DNA of 64,000 nucleotides, taken from NCBI GenBank assembly GCA_018907035.1, contig JACCIC010000219.1:62001-126000 (forward strand), in the 5' to 3' direction. The DNA comes from Sycobia sp. Sy_11 (lineage: Eukaryota; Arthropoda; Insecta; Hymenoptera; Epichrysomallidae). Each line of letters begins with the position of its first letter. Position 1 is the stretch's first letter. The notes beneath the pieces were generated by a model. That model was given only the letters and a program-made list of their open reading frames with translations. It was not told where the DNA came from and did not search any database. Both the position numbers and the translations under genes were made by a program. This document shows, in pieces, positions 12,240 through 24,384 of the stretch.

Positions 12240-13146
12240 TCTTTACCTGTAATGGATGTTATAATGCACCGAATTAAGACTATCGATGAACAACCTATCA
12301 ATTCCAAACAGTATAAATTTCCTCACTCTCTTATAATGAAAATCAGTATGCAGGGAGAAGATCAATTAACTTAAGCTATAATTAGGGACTCCGATTCTCT
12401 GTGGAATATCACTTTATGGATTGTATCTAAAAAGACAGACGTTTAGGTTGCTCTAGAAGGGGTATACTTGATCACGACTCAAGTACGGCCCTACTGGTGG
12501 TATTTGATTTCAGAGCACTTATGAAAAACAGTAAGCAATGCCCATCCATTATCAAATATAACTAAAATATTTCATGAAGTGGGAGGAGCGAAATATTAAC
12601 AGTACTCGATTTAACATCTAGATTTCGTTAGATAGAAATGCATCCTGCTGATGCATGTAAAACTGCATTTAGCACACAATTCAGGTACTGCGAGTTCGTG
12701 AGAATGCCTTTTAGTCTTAACAATGCACTCGCCGTATTCTAAAGACTAATGTACAGTCTTCTAAAAGGCCTAGAAGGAATAATAATGTTTGTATATTTAG
12801 GCGACATTGTTAACTATGCAGATTCTTTGGAAGAGCACGACGAAAAGATTAAGCTACTGTTAGATAAGCTTCATGGAGCAGGACTTAAATTACAATTGGA
12901 AAAATGTGAATTATTCAAAAGAGAAGTTGCTTATTTATAGCATAGATTGAGTGAAAAAGGATTCAGTTCTGATCTGAATAAAGTGTAAATATTTCAAGAC
13001 TTTCTTCGTCCGAAAAATATGAAAAATGTTACTATCAATGTTTTATCAAGAAATTTGTTGGAATATCAAAACCATTAACCTAGCTACTACAAAAAGATAC
13101 GCTGTTCGAATAGACTGTTAAAGCAAAACAATCGTTTAAGATATAA
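12240..13146 (+). pseudogene. gypsy reverse transcriptase / RNase H start
   Basis: Broken frames show the Ty3/gypsy RT landmarks. These are an entry segment near IDEQPINSKQYKFPHSL, DFRALNE-like residues, a FSTQFRYCEFVRMPFSLNNA block, and the catalytic box FVYLGDIV, which stands where YLDDI/V is expected. The second box residue is therefore Gly instead of Asp, a loss of a catalytic residue. A linker with LLQKDT-like residues runs into the mariner breakpoint and resumes beyond it. Confidence 0.75.
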
Positions 13147-14503
13147 TTAGGAAGTGAACTTGGTTCCCGGACTTCACCTTTAGATGGCGATATAAGTAGT
13201 GCGAAAATTCGACATGTCCTTTTGTACTATTTGGATTTGAAAAAAAGGGTAGCAGAAACTTATTGATTGCTTTCAGAATGTTATAACGAACAAGTTCCAT
13301 CGCTTACAAAATGTCAATAGTGGTTTTAGCAATTTAGAAGTGGAGTGACTGAGGTTAATGATAAAGAACATTCTGGTTAAGTGAGAAAGTTTGAAGATAG
13401 TGAATTGCAAGCATTATTGGATGAAAACTCAGCTCAAACACAGAAAGATCTTGCTTATGAGTTAGAAGTCAGTGACAGAGCAGCTGGCAAGTATTTATAT
13501 GTGATGGGAAAGATTCATAAAGAAGGAAGATGCATGCCACACGATTTGATCGAAAGTGCCTTATGAATCGACACAATATCGCACTGTCTTTGCTTGCCAT
13601 GCAAAAAGAGATGAGTTTTCACATGTCGTATTATGACTGGTGATGGAAAGTGGATCTACTATTACAATCGTAAGCGCAAAAAGTCATGGGTGGACTCAGA
13701 CCAACCGTGCACATCGACACCAAAACGTAACATCCATGGCCAAAAGGTATTCCTGTGCATTTGATGGGACCAACAGGGTGTGCTGTACTACAAACTACTA
13801 AAACCGAATAAAACTGTCACTACCGAGATATACAAACGCAAACTGAATGATTTGTAACAGAAATTGATCGAACATAGACCAGCAATCGCGAGCAATAGGT
13901 GCAAAGTCATTCTCTTGCATGACAACGCTCGACCACATATTGCAAAAGCCATCAAAAACACCCTGTTGGTGCTCGCGTGAGAAGTGTTGTCGTGCCCCGC
14001 ATACTCGCTAGACATAGCGCCTTCTGATTACCAACAGGGCGTGCTGTACGACGAGCTGCTAACACAGAATGAAACCATCACTGCCGAGGTATACATTATA
14101 CTGCATCGATAAAATTGTTCAAGGCATTTAAATTATCGGAGCGGTTGCATAACCTTTAGAGGTTTTTACAGAGCCATCTATATTTTTTGCGTTAATATAT
14201 TTGGAACATTCGGAAAGCATCTTATATAAATTTTTTATGAAATACATGAGAAGATGTATTTAAAATTGTTACTATGTGAAGAACACATCAAACTCGCCTA
14301 ACTATTTTATTTTTGTTAAAAGTTGTTTTTTAAATATTGCATTTCTTTTTTATAAAATTATTATAAGATTGTTTTTTATATAAATTTAATGAATGTAATG
14401 CAAAGATCTATAATACAATACAGTACAATATACGTGTATCCATTTCCCATCATAAATGTCCTTTTTCCATTAAAAAAGTTTGGAAACGAAGTTCGCCTCC
14501 TAA
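13147..14503 (+). mobile_element. Old mariner inserted in the gypsy pol gene
   Basis: The left end TTAGGAAGTGAACTTGG and the right end (inverted, TTAGGAGGCGAACTTCG) match the ends of the mariner at 35359-36623. Transposase remnants run from about 13210 to 14030. They include the LDENSAQTQKDLA helix region, TGDGKW (first Asp kept, the following Glu changed), LLHDNARPHIAKA and SDYQ. Many stops and an internal duplication after 14030 (the block coding VLYxELLxxNETxTAEVY recurs) show long decay. Confidence 0.8.
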
Positions 14504-15199
14504 CAAAACGAATTCTTTGCAACGCTCCTTTACTGCAATTCCAGGGAAGAAGAAGAAGCAGGAGGCTATGAAGCCGAACCCATCTCTCTCTTATCACCAC
14601 ACTGTCTTCTCAAAGAGCTTCAGAAAATTGAATCAATCTCCTTGCTAGATTCAGCTGAATCGATTCACACGTTAGGTCTGAAGAAACCAATGATGCAAAT
14701 GTCAGATACAACCAAATCGTGGATTGTAAAGAACTATTTTTTCACCGTAAATACAACTTAGTATTTCTGTTTAGTAGTGATGGACAACCATGTAAGCAGA
14801 ATCTTAGAAAATTAATAGATTATCATAAAGGTTGATACCATAGAAGAAGGCGACATGCATAAAATCAAAAGTCGGTACTGCAGAAATTTCTTTGCTTTAT
14901 GCATCCGAGGACTAGTGCCTGTTTCGCTGAGTATCACAGAACAATATTTTTCAAAATACTGACTACCTTAAGACGAATATTAGAGATGACAGAAAAAAAA
15001 AACTATATTAAGCTTTGACAAAAGCAAGAGAATTGAAAATTTTCATTGGGCAAATATTTTCGATGAAATCAAGATAGTATTCGCGACGACATTCAACGTG
15101 GAATTCAATAATGCTGGTATTGCCAGTTGAATAAATGAATGCTTTTGAAGGCTAAACAGGTATTTACTAAATTGTGTTTACCTATACACTAGGAATACT

Positions 15200-15640
15200 A
15201 CTTTAAAAGGTAGCTTTAGATTTATTTGAGACATTGAAATCAAGAAAACATGGTAATGAATATATTTTAACGATCCATGATCAATTTTTGGAATTCTGCA
15301 TGGTATTAACCTTGCAAGATACTTTGTCTAGCACCTTCACTTAACATGTTTATTAAAAGGTTCATTTGTATATTTGGTACACCAAAAGTATTTTTAACGG
15401 ACCAAGGAAAAAACTTCCTAAGCAGTCTTATGAACCGAATCGCAAATCGGTTCAAAATTAAAAAACTTCGAACTATTGCTTTTCCCACATAATCGAATGG
15501 ATTTGTAGAGCGTTCACATCACGCTTTAGGTACATTTTTAAAGTAATACACGACTAACGATGAAGAATGGTATAGTTGGCTAGATATTGCAATACCTGCG
15601 TACAAGTGAGTACCAAGCATACTCTTTAATAATAAAGCAG
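15200..15640 (+). pseudogene. gypsy integrase core fragment
   Basis: A + strand frame reads FGTPKVFLTDQGKNFLSS (second Asp of the DDE triad in TDQG) and, after a stop, SNGFVERSHHALGTFLK (catalytic Glu in VER), then a WLDIAIPAY segment. That is the Ty3/gypsy integrase core. At least two in-frame stops (near 15493 and 15546) break it. Confidence 0.75.
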
Positions 15641-15720
15641 TACAATTTAGAATGTTCATCAAAATTTTCTATTTTTCATTTGCTTCTAACAAATTTTTGA
15701 ACAAATTATATATAAAAATG

Positions 15721-15722
<2 letters not shown>

Positions 15723-15770
<48 letters not shown>
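15723..15770. repeat. (AT)n microsatellite
   Basis: A pure AT dinucleotide run between the integrase and env-like remnants of the gypsy element. Confidence 0.95.
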
Positions 15771-15772
<2 letters not shown>

Positions 15773-15949
15773 TTATTGTAACATCGCTAATTTATTGATG
15801 CCTTAGACATGAAACTTACTTCTTTTTGATTTACGAAAAAATGATATTCAAAAACATGTGCTTATTTTTCTTACTTCATGACCATCCCGTTAGGGGATGA
15901 AAAAGTTATGTTTGTGATTCATTGCATTCTAATGTGACCTTTGTATTAT

Positions 15950-17400
15950 TTACCGAGGTTAGAGAATGCACACCACGCCACAACATCGCTAATATCACTG
16001 ACCAATACATCGAATTACTTCAAATAGATACATACAAAGCAATTCCTGTATTCAAATACAAAATCGATATACCGCTGAATTTTTACATAATCAATTGTAC
16101 ATAACCGTATAGTACGATATGTAGAAAAAATTGGCTCTAAAGCTTGCGGAGACGTTAATTATACTGGAATGTTAAGAGTCTAAAATCTAGTCCTCTAGAG
16201 ATTAATAATAAATGAAACTTCGTTACCTAGTATCATTCTCGCAGGAGCTGTTAACTCCGACAGAAGAAACAGCTGTGTCGGTTACTCTGATCCTTATGCT
16301 ACTTGGAAATCAGTAGTAGTCCAAACTTTAGAAAAAATCACACTACTATCTAACATAGGAAAAATTAATTTAGAAACTAACGATATTTGTTTAAGGTTCA
16401 TAAGAGTATGTGACATTTTGAACTGACATTGAACCGATTTCGAGAGTGGATATACGTACTGGAATGTCCTCCCGAAGGACACCTGTATGTTCAATCAATT
16501 TAGTATTCTATATGAAGGACTAGCAAAAAAATAGTAGACTCGGAGGTAGAGAAAGTAGCCTGTATACTCGCTCACTTCTAAAGATGTAATTTTCGCTTTG
16601 ATTAGTCGAGGTTACGATAATATACGTGGTTACAAAATTGTAAAAACAGAACACCCAAAACTTGTAATATTTGAGGCCATTAAAGGACAATCCACTGCTC
16701 GGTCTATTAAAGTAACTGTAGAAGCTGCACATGAATAGATTTATTTATATATGTTAATTCAAAGTTTGCATATCTTGAAAAACATATTCTCGAACAAGTT
16801 AAGTAATTATACACGAACGTAGTTTACCAACGATGTAATTTAGAGCGTCAAACCTTAAAAAAATTTCTCGGTATAGTTACGCAATCTTCCGAGGAATTTG
16901 CTTATAACTTAATGAAGGGAGTATGCTTTATGGCAGCTTTTGCTGGCGAAGTCATTCATTTGGTTCAATGCATTCCAGTAGATGTGAAAATAAATCATCA
17001 AAATAAATGTTACATTGAACATCCGGTAACCAAGAACAACCAAACATATTTTCTAACACCACGAATCTGTGTATTGAAGAAAAGGATAATTGAAACCATT
17101 TGTAATCCTATATTGCCTAGAACTTTTCAAATTTCCGAAGCATTGTCATAAACTTCTACCAAGACCAGTAATTGGCTTGACTGCTGGAACATCCAGCTCT
17201 CCTAAATAATGTAGCACGTGTAATCCATGGACATACGGTATCTGTTGAGAATGGAGCTATACTGAAGTTATTAAATAATGATGTACAAGCTGGTCGATTC
17301 TACTTTGAAAAAACTATGAAGTAAGCTAACCGCTTTCGGAACCGCGATTGCAGCCATAATAGCCATTATCGTCATTATTTAAACCATAACAAATGTAATA
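15950..17400 (+). pseudogene. env-like remnant of the gypsy element
   Basis: Broken + strand frames lie where errantiviral env genes sit, after integrase. Short open segments such as VRECTPRHNIANITDQYIEL and FAGEVIHLVQCIPV, several cysteines, and a terminal hydrophobic run (near AAIIAIIVII at about 17350) suggest a membrane glycoprotein. Multiple stops and frameshifts break it. The identity is inferred mainly from position and the terminal hydrophobic segment. Confidence 0.45.
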
Positions 17401-17899
17401 AATATCATAATTAATGGTTATGCACTAGATCGCATCTATTGATAACTCCTCTAAACTGGGACTTACCTCCCATCGAATCGAAATCCTACCGGGGAAGTGA
17501 GTGGTACTGTAAAAAAAGAGTGTTTTCTTTTTTTCCATATTAACAAGGTGACTGGCCGAGTGGGAATCCAACTCCTTTTCAAGAAAAGCAGTCAGCTTTC
17601 AAATAGATCACTTGGACAGAACCTGTAAACAAACTTAGGACTACTTAATTAAATATAAAAGGAAAGATAAAAGGTTAAAGGAGAGTAAAGCGTTCCCGGC
17701 TATGAGAGGAAATTTTAAACTGAAAGCGAGTTAGAAAAATTTATTGAAATCGATTAATTTGTATTTAGAAAGTAATGTCGTAACAATAGTTGAATAATTT
17801 CACAATCTTATCACTAAGAAATCTATTGTAATTATGAAATATAGTTTATCAAAAAAGTCTAAATTATATACCTTTAAAAATAATGTAAAGTTAGAACAC

Positions 17900-18620
17900 T
17901 GATTAATAAGAAACTCAATAATATTTTTGATCCAAATTTGAAAAGTATAGTCAATCTGTTAAATTTAACGAGGAAACATGCATACAGACGAGGATTCAGA
18001 AAATTGATGATCTGAGGGATCCCATTAAAATTTTATGCTATCGAGATAAATACAAGGTATACAGTTTAGGACTGAGGTTGTCCGCCGTAAAGCCTCTATT
18101 GATATTACATGTAAAGCACGGAAAGAAAATGTCTTAGAAATCTGTGATTAGATATCAAGAACTTGCGACAAAGATGTATTTTTTATCTGATACTGATCTA
18201 TTTTTTGAAATAGAAAAGTATGACATTGTCTTAATAATTCATTCTAATATGTCGAAGATGACAAGGCCTGCGTTTGATGACAGTTGACTGGCAAGAACGT
18301 GTCTTAAAAAATTTAATATTTAAATTTTGTTGATAAAGCCTCCTATTTTCCTTGATGCGCTCTCACGTAGAGTTATGTTCGTGGATAATTACAGAAGGAA
18401 TTAGCCAAATTGCCGAATGACTCAGAGGACGGAAGATTGTGTGCGAGAAACTTAGTTTATCCAAGGACATATAATGTGTTATAGATGTGGCCAGCTTGGA
18501 AGTAACCTCGTAAAAGATTGTTAATCCTCTATTGTAATCGAACATGGCCGTCTAAAATAGCCTCTGATGGAGAGGCTCAAAGATGATTGTAGAGTGAGCC
18601 GTAGTCCCAGAAGAAGAATG
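17900..18620 (+). pseudogene. Retroelement gag remnant with a mutated zinc knuckle
   Basis: At 18477-18521 the + strand reads CYRCGQLGSNLVKDC, a CCHC zinc knuckle with Asn where His is expected. Arg-rich residues follow. Upstream frames are broken. The type (LTR or non-LTR) cannot be decided. The stretch 17400-17900 before it shows nothing supportable. Confidence 0.45.
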
Positions 18621-18807
18621 GGCAGGAACGCACGTTGAAGTTCTCGTCCAGCGTGAGCTGTTACACTGAGGCAAGCATTGACATGTCGGAGTTTATATAG
18701 GAGATGGAGGTACTTAACTACAGTATAAAATGTAGTAATATTAAAAATGCAGTTAATTCAATTTTTTTCTACTGTGATCAAGTTGAAAGGTGAATTTCCA
18801 ATTTAAG

Positions 18808-19941
18808 GCAGTATTCTACTTTCCAATTTTGAAAACAAATGTTTTATTTTTTTTTACATTTTCCGAGTTTTGATGTGAAAGTTGATAATACTGGTGGTTA
18901 TTCTTTTATTCATTTTTTTACTGTGTTTTCAATGCTCTCACAGTAGGCAGGGTGTTCTGTTTCTATCTACGAAGATCTAACAAAAACGAAATTGGTGGAG
19001 AGATGTTTGAGCAGAAATACTCAAAATAACTATGAGTTTTTCAACTCAACAGTTTAGGCTATGGCACCGAAGCATGTTTATATTGAGAAAAAAATCGTTA
19101 AAATTGCATGCCTCACTGTTGCCTGTATTTTTAATGAAGGATTCAGCCCACTTTTAAAAATATTGGAAATTATGGGTCTGAAAATCGGCCAAACCGTCAT
19201 GTAGTTCGCTAATATGCGCGACCAACAGCGCATTGTTCGAGAGAACCGCCGCTCGACTGAGTCTTCTAAGGAGAGCAGAATTAAAAAAAAGCAGGCTAAA
19301 TTAGATGAAAATACTCTCCTGGAACAAGTTGAAGGCATATTGTATGGTCCAGGCATCGCTGATTGAGCGTATGATAATTTCTTCTACGATTTTTAACTTA
19401 CAAAATCTTTAAACGCGTTTTTCTCAAAACAGCGTTTTCAAGAACCGTGGTCCTGAATACTAAAAAACTATTGAACCGATCCAATTTTGAATACATATTC
19501 TATATGTTTGTATCAACCGCCCTAACTACAATCAACTTAAAATTTTAATTCTAACTATATTTTTATTGCAAAAAAAGACGGAAAAAAAGCAATTTTTTTT
19601 CTTTCGTATTTTAGCCGCCAATTTCTTGATTTTGAACGTACATAAAATATTCTAGTTAGATCGGTTTCAGGAGTCATACTGAACATACAACTATTTGATT
19701 TTTTTTCAGACCATCCGTTGGCAAGATTTTACGACCAAGACAACGTTACCTACTTTTTAAGGTGTTGGCTTTGACTATACTTTCATGTTTAAAAAATGTA
19801 TAAAATAAATAAAAAAATTTATGTACTTGATGAGTGTATTTATTAAGCATTTCAAATCCTACATCTATATCTTCAATAGCATTCTCAGAAAAATTTCACA
19901 AAAATAGCGTTTTTTTCGAGTTTCTCAAGTAGAATACTGCT
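18808..19941 (+). mobile_element. TTAA-flanked DNA transposon, second Kolobok/Mutator-type
   Basis: The target TTAA is at 18804-18807 and 19942-19945. The TIRs are GGCAGTATTCTACTT at the left and AGCAGTATTCTACTT inverted at the right, so the 1,134-bp borders are well defined. It holds the C-terminus of the same transposase superfamily as the element at 8702 but has clearly different ends. It has lost most of the coding region. Confidence 0.75.
19060..19366 (+). pseudogene. Kolobok/Mutator-like transposase C-terminus
   Basis: The + strand frame reads IACLTVACIFNEGFSPLL, then MGLKIG, one in-frame stop near 19200, a charged segment (RENRRSTESSKESRIKKKQA), and the terminal LYGPGIAD followed by a stop. 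This tail is characteristic of the transposase family seen at 9447-10064. The open frame on the other strand here is a shadow. Confidence 0.65.
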
Positions 19942-20029
19942 TTAAGTTTCCTAGGTTTTTCCATCCGGCAAATTTTTTTTCCTGGCAGTTGGAATTACTG
20001 TTAGTGACATATATGTAAAAGTTTACGTC

Positions 20030-20385
20030 AAAATGTTGCAAAAATCGTAAAAGAAACGTTAGAAGCACTGAATTGGAACGTCCTATCCCACCCGTCGTAT
20101 TCACCAGACATTGCTACTTCAGACTATCACGTATTCCGATCGATGACTCATGGTCTGGCTAAGCAGCACTTCACTTCTTACGAGGAATTGAAGAAATCGT
20201 GGATCGTCTTAAAAGACGAGCACTTTTTTAGACGGGGTATCCACTTGTTGCCTGAACGATGGTCAAAATTAGTAGAAAGTGATGGGCAATATTATGAATC
20301 AAATTATTTGTACCTTTTTTCTACAATAAATTCTTATTTCTTTATAAAAAAAAACGCGGAAATTTATTTGTACACCCAATAGTAA
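20030..20385 (+). pseudogene. mariner transposase C-terminal fragment (third family)
   Basis: Frames read LNWNVLSHPSYSPDIATSDY (third catalytic Asp), then FRSMTHGLAKQHFTSYEEL and the C-terminal LLPERWSKLVESDGQYYES. The right end carries a TIR-like TTTGTACACCCAATAGTA. The first two thirds of the gene are absent. It differs from both other mariner families here. Confidence 0.8.
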
Positions 20386-20389
20386 GGTC

Positions 20390-21290
20390 ATTCTACAGCT
20401 CAAGGTGAATTACACTTTTTGATAATATATCCACGTATAAGAAATGCTCTATAAGAGCCTATCTTTGTTGGTGTAAGTCTGCGAAACTCGCCTATTCCGA
20501 CCTATATCCATCATCGTGAATATCTATCCGGGATATTATATTAAATATATGCGGCTTAATGAGCAGAGTCACGGTCTTGATACTTCTCCTTTATAGACAG
20601 AATAGAGCACTCGTCATTATGCAGTACTCTTGCAGGTACATCGAAGTTCAAAAAAGATTTTTTTAATGTCAATTAACAATATAACGTAATAGCGTTTCCG
20701 GTCTAAGTTTCACCAACAATAATACTGAAACAGATTTCTTAAAGACATAATTTATGTTAATATAAACAATACTTCCATGTGTAAATGAATATTTCTACAG
20801 ATAATTTAACTCTATGATAGTAGAGAGCAAATTCAATTTAACTATTGAAAAATTTTAAAAATTCCAATTTTTATTGAAAAGCTCTACAGTTCTGGCCTTA
20901 AATTTAACCTTACTGTTTGTAATATAATATGTCCCGGATAAAAAAAAGAATGTGAATATGAGGTTTTTTGGGAAACAGAAAAGAAACTTGTTTAAATGAT
21001 AATTGTGTAAGCATTAAAAACATATTTAATGATTCTGAATTTTTTGATTTTTTGGTTATTTACCGGAAATTTTTTTTTTGAAAATATGGACCATTTTGAG
21101 CAGCAAAGCTTCTGAGGTTCATCCTCAAAAAATGCATGTTTAATAGTACCGACATTGTAAAGATTCAATTTTACCGTCTTTATAATTTTCTCTACTTGTA
21201 AAATAGTAGTGAATTAATATCTTTGATACATTCAATATTATAATGTCGGTATTGTTAAAACTATAGATTTTATAAAAAATTTATTATAAA
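20390..21290. other. Intron sequence, no gene
   Basis: AT-rich, with no supported feature. The GC-richer 20480-20640 has no coding frame I recognise. Confidence 0.5.
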
Positions 21291-21322
21291 AATTAATTTG
21301 AAAGCATTAGGTACACATATCG

Positions 21323-21660
21323 ATGCTTTTTGAACCAATGATATTTAAGAGATATGTTGATGATATCTTTACAATTGTTCCAGAAGTTTTTGTGGATGAA
21401 ATGGTGGATGTTTTTAATTCTGTACATGAAAGAATTAGATTTACAAGGGAGGTTGAGGTTAATAATCAGTTAAGTTTTCTGGACATGAATGTCATTAGAT
21501 GTAGTAATAATAAGGTGAAACTTAATTAGTACAGAAAGCCTACTTGTTCAGGTAGGTTTTTAGATTTTAATTCTCACCACCAATTCGGAAACAAAATTGA
21601 AGCATTAAAGGGTGTCAATGACAGAGCAATAAAAATTAAAAGAGCATTGTTTAAAGTTTT
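21323..21660 (+). pseudogene. PLE reverse transcriptase fragment
   Basis: The frame FKRYVDDIFTIVP contains the YVDD catalytic box. It is followed by VNNQLSFLDMNVIR and, past a stop at 21527-21529, by RKPTCSGRFLDFNSHHQFG and KGVNDRAIKIKRAL, all in the usual PLE order. The fragment begins just before the YVDD box, so fingers and most of the palm are missing. Confidence 0.85.
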
Positions 21661-21930
21661 TACATTCTTTTGATTTTGTGAATGTGGATATTTTGGAACA
21701 TAGTATTAATAATAAGTATAAACTGGAGAGTCTTGAAAGTATTCACATTTCCAGGAATCGAAATAATGTGAATTTAGAATGTTAGAGTCTGGTAGATTGG
21801 ACAGAGTTTATCATTCCTTATGAAATTGATTGGTTTTGGACAATTTGTGTAGAGGGGGAATTTATATTTAATTTACTAAATTTGGTGGTGGGGATGGGTA
21901 TATATAGATTAGAATATAAGGTTTAGATTA

Positions 21931-21970
21931 GTCCCTGATGAGGAACCGTAGCGAGCTCGAAACGTTGGAC
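21931..21970 (+). ncRNA. Hammerhead-ribozyme motif in PLE
   Basis: The core box CTGATGA (21935-21941) and the second core box GAAAC (21959-21963) are intact, joined by a stem-loop arm (GAACC, loop GTAGC, GAGCTC in place of a perfect GGTTC). GTTGGAC follows. This is the layout of minimal hammerheads known from PLE terminal repeats. Stem II is partly mismatched here, so activity is uncertain. Confidence 0.6.
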
Positions 21971-22167
21971 AAGTCTTCAATTAGGTAAGGGTGTTGGGGA
22001 CAGTCAGACTGCACTTTACTAACAAAGAATTTTTTCAGCTAATATTTTATTTTCAGATTAGTCTACGGGGGTGAATGTAAACAAGGACAGTCTGACTGTC
22101 ATTATAATTTTAATTTAATTTTTAATTTAATTTTTATTTTTAATTTTTATTTTATTTTTTTTATTTA

Positions 22168-22198
<31 letters not shown>

Positions 22199-22512
22199 AT
22201 GTTTATTTTTTATTTTTATTTTTATTTTATTTTTAGATTGAATTGACTGGACCGTAAGACCAATAAAAAAATATTTATTAATTTACACATATCGATAATT
22301 AACTTTTAAACGCTTTGGCTTCTTTCGATGATTCAATATAGTTTAAGTAAAACCTATCAATTACAACATTAAAAAAATGCTATATATAATAATAATAATT
22401 GTAATGATTTTACTATATTTTATTTGAAAGTTTATTTTCTATTATATGTTTGGCAGCTATGGACCAACCTGTTATGGATTTATTATATGGTATTCACCGA
22501 TATTACGCTCAT

Positions 22513-22516
<4 letters not shown>

Positions 22517-22545
<29 letters not shown>
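22517..22545. repeat. (AT)n microsatellite
   Basis: A simple repeat preceded by ATATCGATAT. The rest of 22290-24240 is AT-rich intron with no gene I can support. Confidence 0.9.
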
Positions 22546-22547
<2 letters not shown>

Positions 22548-24239
22548 AAATTTTAATCGATTTCTGATTATCGATATTCCGATGTACAGTGAAATACAAT
22601 TTTTAAACAGAAAATACAAATGAACCACTTCAAACCCGAACATTTTTAAAACTTTTTATCTATTAAATAGTAGAATCTTTGATTTCTGTTTTAATTTATT
22701 AGAAATATTATAAATTATAGTTTTAAATTCTACCGGATCGGGAAGTACAAATTTGTTGCGAATAGAAAAAAATTTCTAACATTAAAGAAAAATGATCAAT
22801 AGATTCAAATTTAGAATCTCTAAAAACATATAAGAACAACCTGCATTTATAAATTATAAATAAATTTATATTGTGAACCTGCATTATTAATATCAATACA
22901 TTATAAAATGAAGCTGTAATTGTTGTCTTAATAGAAAGCCTTAATACTTTATTCATTACTTGTATGAGTATATCTAAATAAAAGAAACTTCATGCTGATG
23001 AAATGCGAATAACTTTTCTGATCTGTGATATTAAGAAAAAAAAATAGCGGTTTTGACAAGACACATATTTTTTGTTTACATAAAAATTTTTAAATAATAA
23101 AACCTTGAAATAAATTTTTGTGTTGAAATAAAACAAATCTTCACTGTAGTGAAGACATATAGCTGCAGCGTGGTGCAGAACGTTTAGATGAATGAAGTGA
23201 AGAAATCCTCATTAAAGTCAGCTAATATTATTATTGCTACTATTTTATAGGACATTTTCGGATTATAAGAGAAATGGTCTTATATACTAATTGGCGCGCC
23301 GGAGAGTATTAGAGAGATCCTCGATAGTGGTGCATTACTGGTGATGCAGTGGACTATTTATATGATGTCTTTAAAGATTTGAGTATATCCTGATATTTCG
23401 GAATGGTTTTTTTACTCTCTAAAACTCTCTAAAACTCTCTCTTCCGCATCATACGAATTGAATTTTATTCTTTTATTACTGGCTACAATTGTTAATTTTG
23501 TGTGTGCACTAGTTTCTGTTCATTTTTCTTTTATTATTGTTCTAAATAAATCTAATGGTAGTGTCATAATCAAATTTACTACCTCCAATGATATTTACTA
23601 TATCCAATGATATCATTCGCAAGAATATATCTTTAACTGTGGCATAAAAATTCCAACTATCTTAAATAATATTATTCTATAGGTTAATTGTTTTTTATGA
23701 ATAAGAAAACTATAGCCTTTAGCCACTGTGCCATTTTCATATTTTAAATATCTCAATATACCGCTATTCATGTAACATTTTGTTTTCTTTTCTTTCAATA
23801 AATCTTTGCATTTATTCTAGTCTACTAATATGAGGATTCCCAATTTTCTTATACATTCTCTAACATCATTTTAATTGTATTTATATATTCTTTTCTATCT
23901 GATGATACTGTAACATTGCCTTTGTGTGCAATTTGGAACATGGTATTTGTGTTCTCTCTTAAAAAAATCTTTGCCATTTCGAACTCGTGCATTACTATTT
24001 AAATAATTATCAAAATTATGTTCTTTTTTAAAATTCTGGACTACTTTAACTAATGAATTTCTACGTTTTTAATTAAAATCATTATTGAATCTAAATACGT
24101 ATGTAATGATTTGATTAACAGGGATATGGTTGTAAATGACAATATGTCATTTATCAACCTTTACCGATGTTGTCTTTAAGTAACATAGTATATCGATTTT
24201 TATATTATATTATATTTTTATTTTTAACTTTTAATTTAA

Positions 24240-24384
24240 TTTTTTTAGATGTGTAGTTCCATTTCAGATTTTACAGAGGTGATTATAAAGAAGGGCAGTC
24301 CGACTGTCATTCTAATAGTAGAATCGATTATTGTAGATATAATAGATTATCGTAGATTGAAGCCGTGATACAAATATTTATTAA
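24240..24384 (+). mobile_element. PLE terminal fragment, target of the copia insertion
   Basis: It carries the PLE-terminal block (TTTCAGATTTTACAGAGGTG, then the degenerate 15-mer GCAGTCCGACTGTC and the AAATATTTATTAA end). The copia-type element at 24385 inserted at its very end; the sequence resumes after 30767. Confidence 0.65.

Larger units (their letters stand above)
11640..17400 (+). mobile_element. Decayed Ty3/gypsy element with env-like region, split by a mariner
   Basis: In order on the + strand there are a protease-region remnant (about 11690-11880), reverse transcriptase (about 12240-12960), the start of RNase H (to 13146), a mariner insertion (13147-14503), RNase H continuing at 14503, integrase (about 15330-15620), an (AT)n run, and an env-like region (about 15950-17400). 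The order pro-RT-RH-IN-env is that of gypsy/errantivirus elements. All frames have many stops and shifts. No LTR pair was recognised. Confidence 0.75.
21290..22285 (+). mobile_element. Penelope-like element, 5'-truncated
   Basis: Contains the C-terminal part of the PLE reverse transcriptase (21323-21660), the conserved segment around ATTGGACAGAGTTTATCATTCC, a hammerhead-like motif (21931-21970), the inward GACAGTCAGACTG and outward GACAGTCTGACTGTC palindromic 15-mers (near 22005 and at 22086-22100), and a long A/T tract to GTAAGACCAATAAAAAAATA. It is the best-preserved PLE copy here, but most of the RT and the GIY-YIG domain have decayed. Confidence 0.8.

Noticed and set aside
23880..24080. 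Minus-strand fragments with Lys/Asn-rich frames
   Set aside because: Looked like a retroelement pol scrap, but no motif of RT, integrase or GIY-YIG could be confirmed.
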